From: Bdellovibrio reynosensis
GTDB taxonomy: Bacteria > Bdellovibrionota > Bdellovibrionia > Bdellovibrionales > Bdellovibrionaceae
Length of the DNA stretch: 64,000 bases
Assembly (NCBI RefSeq): GCF_022814725.1
Contig: NZ_CP093442.1
Location: forward strand, 3,518,324-3,582,323
Reading direction: 5' to 3'
The notes beneath the pieces are model-generated. The model searched no databases and was not told where the DNA came from. It saw only the letters and a program-made list of their open reading frames with translations. The stretch's first letter is position 1. Every line of letters begins with the position of its first letter. The translations under genes and the position numbers were made by a program. Positions 62,197 to 64,000 of the stretch are shown here, in pieces.

Positions 62197-64000
62197 ATGA
62201 GGATCGTTGGAACGTTAACTCTTTTATTATCGCTCTTCATATCTGGCCAAGTCATGGCGGCACCAGCTGCTTTAACTTATCAAGGTCGCATTGTGAAAAG
62301 CTCTGGTGAACCGCTTGAATACAACGCGGTGGCGTTTCAATTTGAAATACTCGCGCCCAATAAAGTCTGCGTTCTTTATCGCGAACAATTAAATCATATC
62401 GACATGACGAACTCAGGCGGAGTGTTTGACGTAAAAATTGGTGCTTCTCACAACTATCCTGCAGCTCCGACTTTCACGATTCTTGATTCATTTAGTAATG
62501 CAACAGCATTGGTGTGTGATGGTGGATCACCATACAATCCAGGCCTGACTGACGGTCGTTTTTTACGCGTAAAATTTCATGATGGAGTTTCTTGGCAAAC
62601 TATTTCTCCAGACAACGAAATCCGCACCGTTCCTTACGCGGGGTTTGCATCTTCAGCAGCGACGTTAGGAACCCATGTGTCTACAGACTTCGTTTTAAAA
62701 AATGAAGTGAATGATAACTTAAATTGCGGTAGCGGAAGTTTTTTAACTTGGGATGCAACTTTAAAAAAATTCGGTTGTGCCGGGGTGGCTGGCGCTAGTG
62801 GTGGTACCGTGCAATCAGTAGCGGCGAGTGCTGGAAGCAATCCGTACTTGTCTGTTTCCGCAGATACAGTGAACCCCGTAGTCACTTTAAATGTCGGCAC
62901 AGTGGCTGGCACTGTGGCTGCCGGTGATGATGCGCGCTTCACAAACTCCCGTCCACCAAATGGTTCTGCGGGTGGAGCCTTAACCGGCACATATCCTAAT
63001 CCAGGTTTAGCTGACGGAGCTGTATCAACAGCAAAGATCGGTGACACAGCAGTGACCACTTCTAAATTATTTGCAAATCCTGGCATTAACAGACTGGTAA
63101 TGACGGACTCGTCAACCGGAGATACGCTAGCTCCGCTTTCATGTACAGCCGGGCAGTTGTTAACTTGGAACGTGGCAACGGGTTGGCAATGCACGAATGC
63201 AACAAGTCTTGCAGTAGGCAGTGCCACGAATGCAACAAACTTTTTAGGAAGTTTAGCCGGCGACGTCAGCGGTACGCAGGGTGCGACAGTCGTTGATAAA
63301 ATTAAGGGTGTCGCTGTTGATGCAACGGCACCAACAAGCGGCCAAGTTTTAAAATTCAACGGAACTAGTTGGGCCCCAGCTGCAGATAGTAATACTGGTG
63401 GTACAGTTACGAACATCGCGACGGGCACTGGTTTAAGTGGTGGTCCAATCACCACGACTGGAACTATTTCTTTAGCGAACACCTCTGTTACTCCAGCAGT
63501 CTATGGTTCAACGACTGCAGTTGGTACCTTCACGGTGGATGCTCAAGGTCGTTTGACGGCGGCTTCAAATGCAGCCATCGCTTTCCCGGTAACTTCGGTG
63601 GCAACTAAAACCGGTGCTGTGACTTTAGATTATGGTGATATCAATAACGGGGCTGCGAAATATTTAACTTATAAACCCAACAACGTGGCTTGTTCTGATG
63701 GCCAAGTGATAAAGTGGGTGAATGCCAACTCTCGTTGGGAGTGTGCGAATGATACCGACACGAACGGTGGCGGTACTGTGACGAACATCGCGACCGGTAC
63801 TGGTTTAAGTGGTGGTCCGATCACTGCAACTGGAACTATTTCTTTAGCTAATACGACTGTTACTCCAGCCGTCTATGGTTCAACGACTGCAGTTGGTACC
63901 TTCACGGTGGATGCTCAAGGTCGTTTGACTGCGGCATCAAATGCAGCGATTGCATTCCCGGTAACGACTGTTGCAGGCAGAACTGGTGCGGTAACTAACG
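62197..64000 (+). CDS. Phage-tail-fibre-like secreted protein, N-terminal part (3' end outside window)
   Basis: An open frame of 601 residues running off the right edge. A signal peptide (MRIVGTLTLLLSLFISGQV, ending VMA) is followed by a small beta-rich N-terminal domain (ALTYQGRIVKSSGEPLEYNA, then RTVPYAGFASSAATL). Fibre-shaft repeats follow, typical of phage tail fibres: LTGTYPNPGLADGAVSTAKI, GTGLSGGPITTTGTISLANT, TVDAQGRLTAASNA. Chimeric fibre (MAT) proteins of this style have been described in B. bacteriovorus as trimeric adhesins used to recognise prey, and this is a good candidate. The decisive C-terminal tip is not in the window. Confidence 0.82.
   Translation, partial: MRIVGTLTLLLSLFISGQVMAAPAALTYQGRIVKSSGEPLEYNAVAFQFEILAPNKVCVLYREQLNHIDMTNSGGVFDVKIGASHNYPAAPTFTILDSFSNATALVCDGGSPYNPGLTDGRFLRVKFHDGVSWQTISPDNEIRTVPYAGFASSAATLGTHVSTDFVLKNEVNDNLNCGSGSFLTWDATLKKFGCAGVAGASGGTVQSVAASAGSNPYLSVSADTVNPVVTLNVGTVAGTVAAGDDARFTNSRPPNGSAGGALTGTYPNPGLADGAVSTAKIGDTAVTTSKLFANPGINRLVMTDSSTGDTLAPLSCTAGQLLTWNVATGWQCTNATSLAVGSATNATNFLGSLAGDVSGTQGATVVDKIKGVAVDATAPTSGQVLKFNGTSWAPAADSNTGGTVTNIATGTGLSGGPITTTGTISLANTSVTPAVYGSTTAVGTFTVDAQGRLTAASNAAIAFPVTSVATKTGAVTLDYGDINNGAAKYLTYKPNNVACSDGQVIKWVNANSRWECANDTDTNGGGTVTNIATGTGLSGGPITATGTISLANTTVTPAVYGSTTAVGTFTVDAQGRLTAASNAAIAFPVTTVAGRTGAVTN
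63399..63972 (+). repeat. Long direct repeat in the fibre-like gene
   Basis: Two copies of a roughly 200-bp segment (about 63399-63600 and 63771-63972) are offset by exactly 372 bases (124 codons). They are nearly identical in protein (ITTTGTISLAN against ITATGTISLAN) with scattered, mostly silent base differences. Confidence 0.8.

Noticed and set aside
62634..63482. A 282-codon open frame on the minus strand
   Set aside because: It lies wholly inside the fibre-like gene, and its Val/Pro/Ala-rich product is the antisense of the Thr/Ala/Gly repeats. No ribosome site supports it.
1..64000. tRNA, rRNA, transposase, integrase or prophage genes
   Set aside because: None was recognised in the intergenic regions or among the proteins. 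The fibre-like protein resembles phage fibres but has a signal peptide and no phage neighbours within the window.

Overview
The window looks like chromosomal DNA of a predatory bacterium of the Bdellovibrio group (Bdellovibrionota). This is an inference from several things together: many secreted lipoproteins, hybrid histidine kinases, YkuD_2-type L,D-transpeptidases, DUF4360-type secreted proteins, and a phage-tail-fibre-like secreted protein at the right edge that resembles the fibre (MAT) proteins described in B. bacteriovorus. By eye the GC content is in the mid-40s percent, lower than the B. bacteriovorus type strain, so a related species is likely. I saw no tRNA, rRNA, transposase, integrase or CRISPR array.

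Layout. 1-7.9 kb: the end of serA facing a bolA-grxD-DUF2892-FAD oxidoreductase operon, then an LTA-synthase-like membrane enzyme, a translationally coupled PilZ / cyclic-nucleotide-binding pair, and a small HNH protein. 8.2-11.2 kb: a two-gene DNA topoisomerase VI operon (B then A), rare in bacteria, ending in tandem terminators. 11.3-17.5 kb: a TonB-like protein, a GT39 glycosyltransferase, an NAPE-PLD-like lipoprotein hydrolase, aspA and rtcB. 17.5-19.5 kb: a loosely packed region with an HNH endonuclease gene, three copies of a short palindrome and a 26-residue membrane protein gene. 19.5-33.7 kb: secreted DUF4360 proteins, three hybrid kinases and a REC-PilZ regulator, mtgA, a cytochrome-like lipoprotein, a CapA-like protein and ybaK.

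33.7-52.4 kb is the most unusual part. An L,D-transpeptidase fused to a transglycosylase-like domain is followed by a six-gene operon (minus strand): glycosyltransferase, GH1-RmlD fusion, glf, galE, Gfo/Idh/MocA oxidoreductase and, last, a 288-residue Gly/Arg/Ser/Tyr-rich RGG-repeat protein that looks like a FUS-type disordered protein. A GH2 glycosidase diverges from it. Next come a hydrophilic small protein and a complete cyanophycin system (cphA, iadA, cphB in overlapping reading frames) bracketed by two hemerythrin-domain genes. Together these suggest a storage / stress / surface-glycan island.

52.6-64 kb: mostly exported proteins. These are a PhoD-like lipoprotein whose metal ligands appear lost, a papain-like permuted hydrolase, a second L,D-transpeptidase, a trypsin-like lipoprotein followed by 30-bp hairpin repeats, an AraC regulator, a quinone oxidoreductase, a beta-barrel candidate, a solute-binding-like protein, a Cys/Arg/Tyr-rich secreted protein, and a fibre-like protein that runs off the right edge. 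Several convergent gene pairs are separated by long, near-perfect inverted repeats that probably act as bidirectional terminators.
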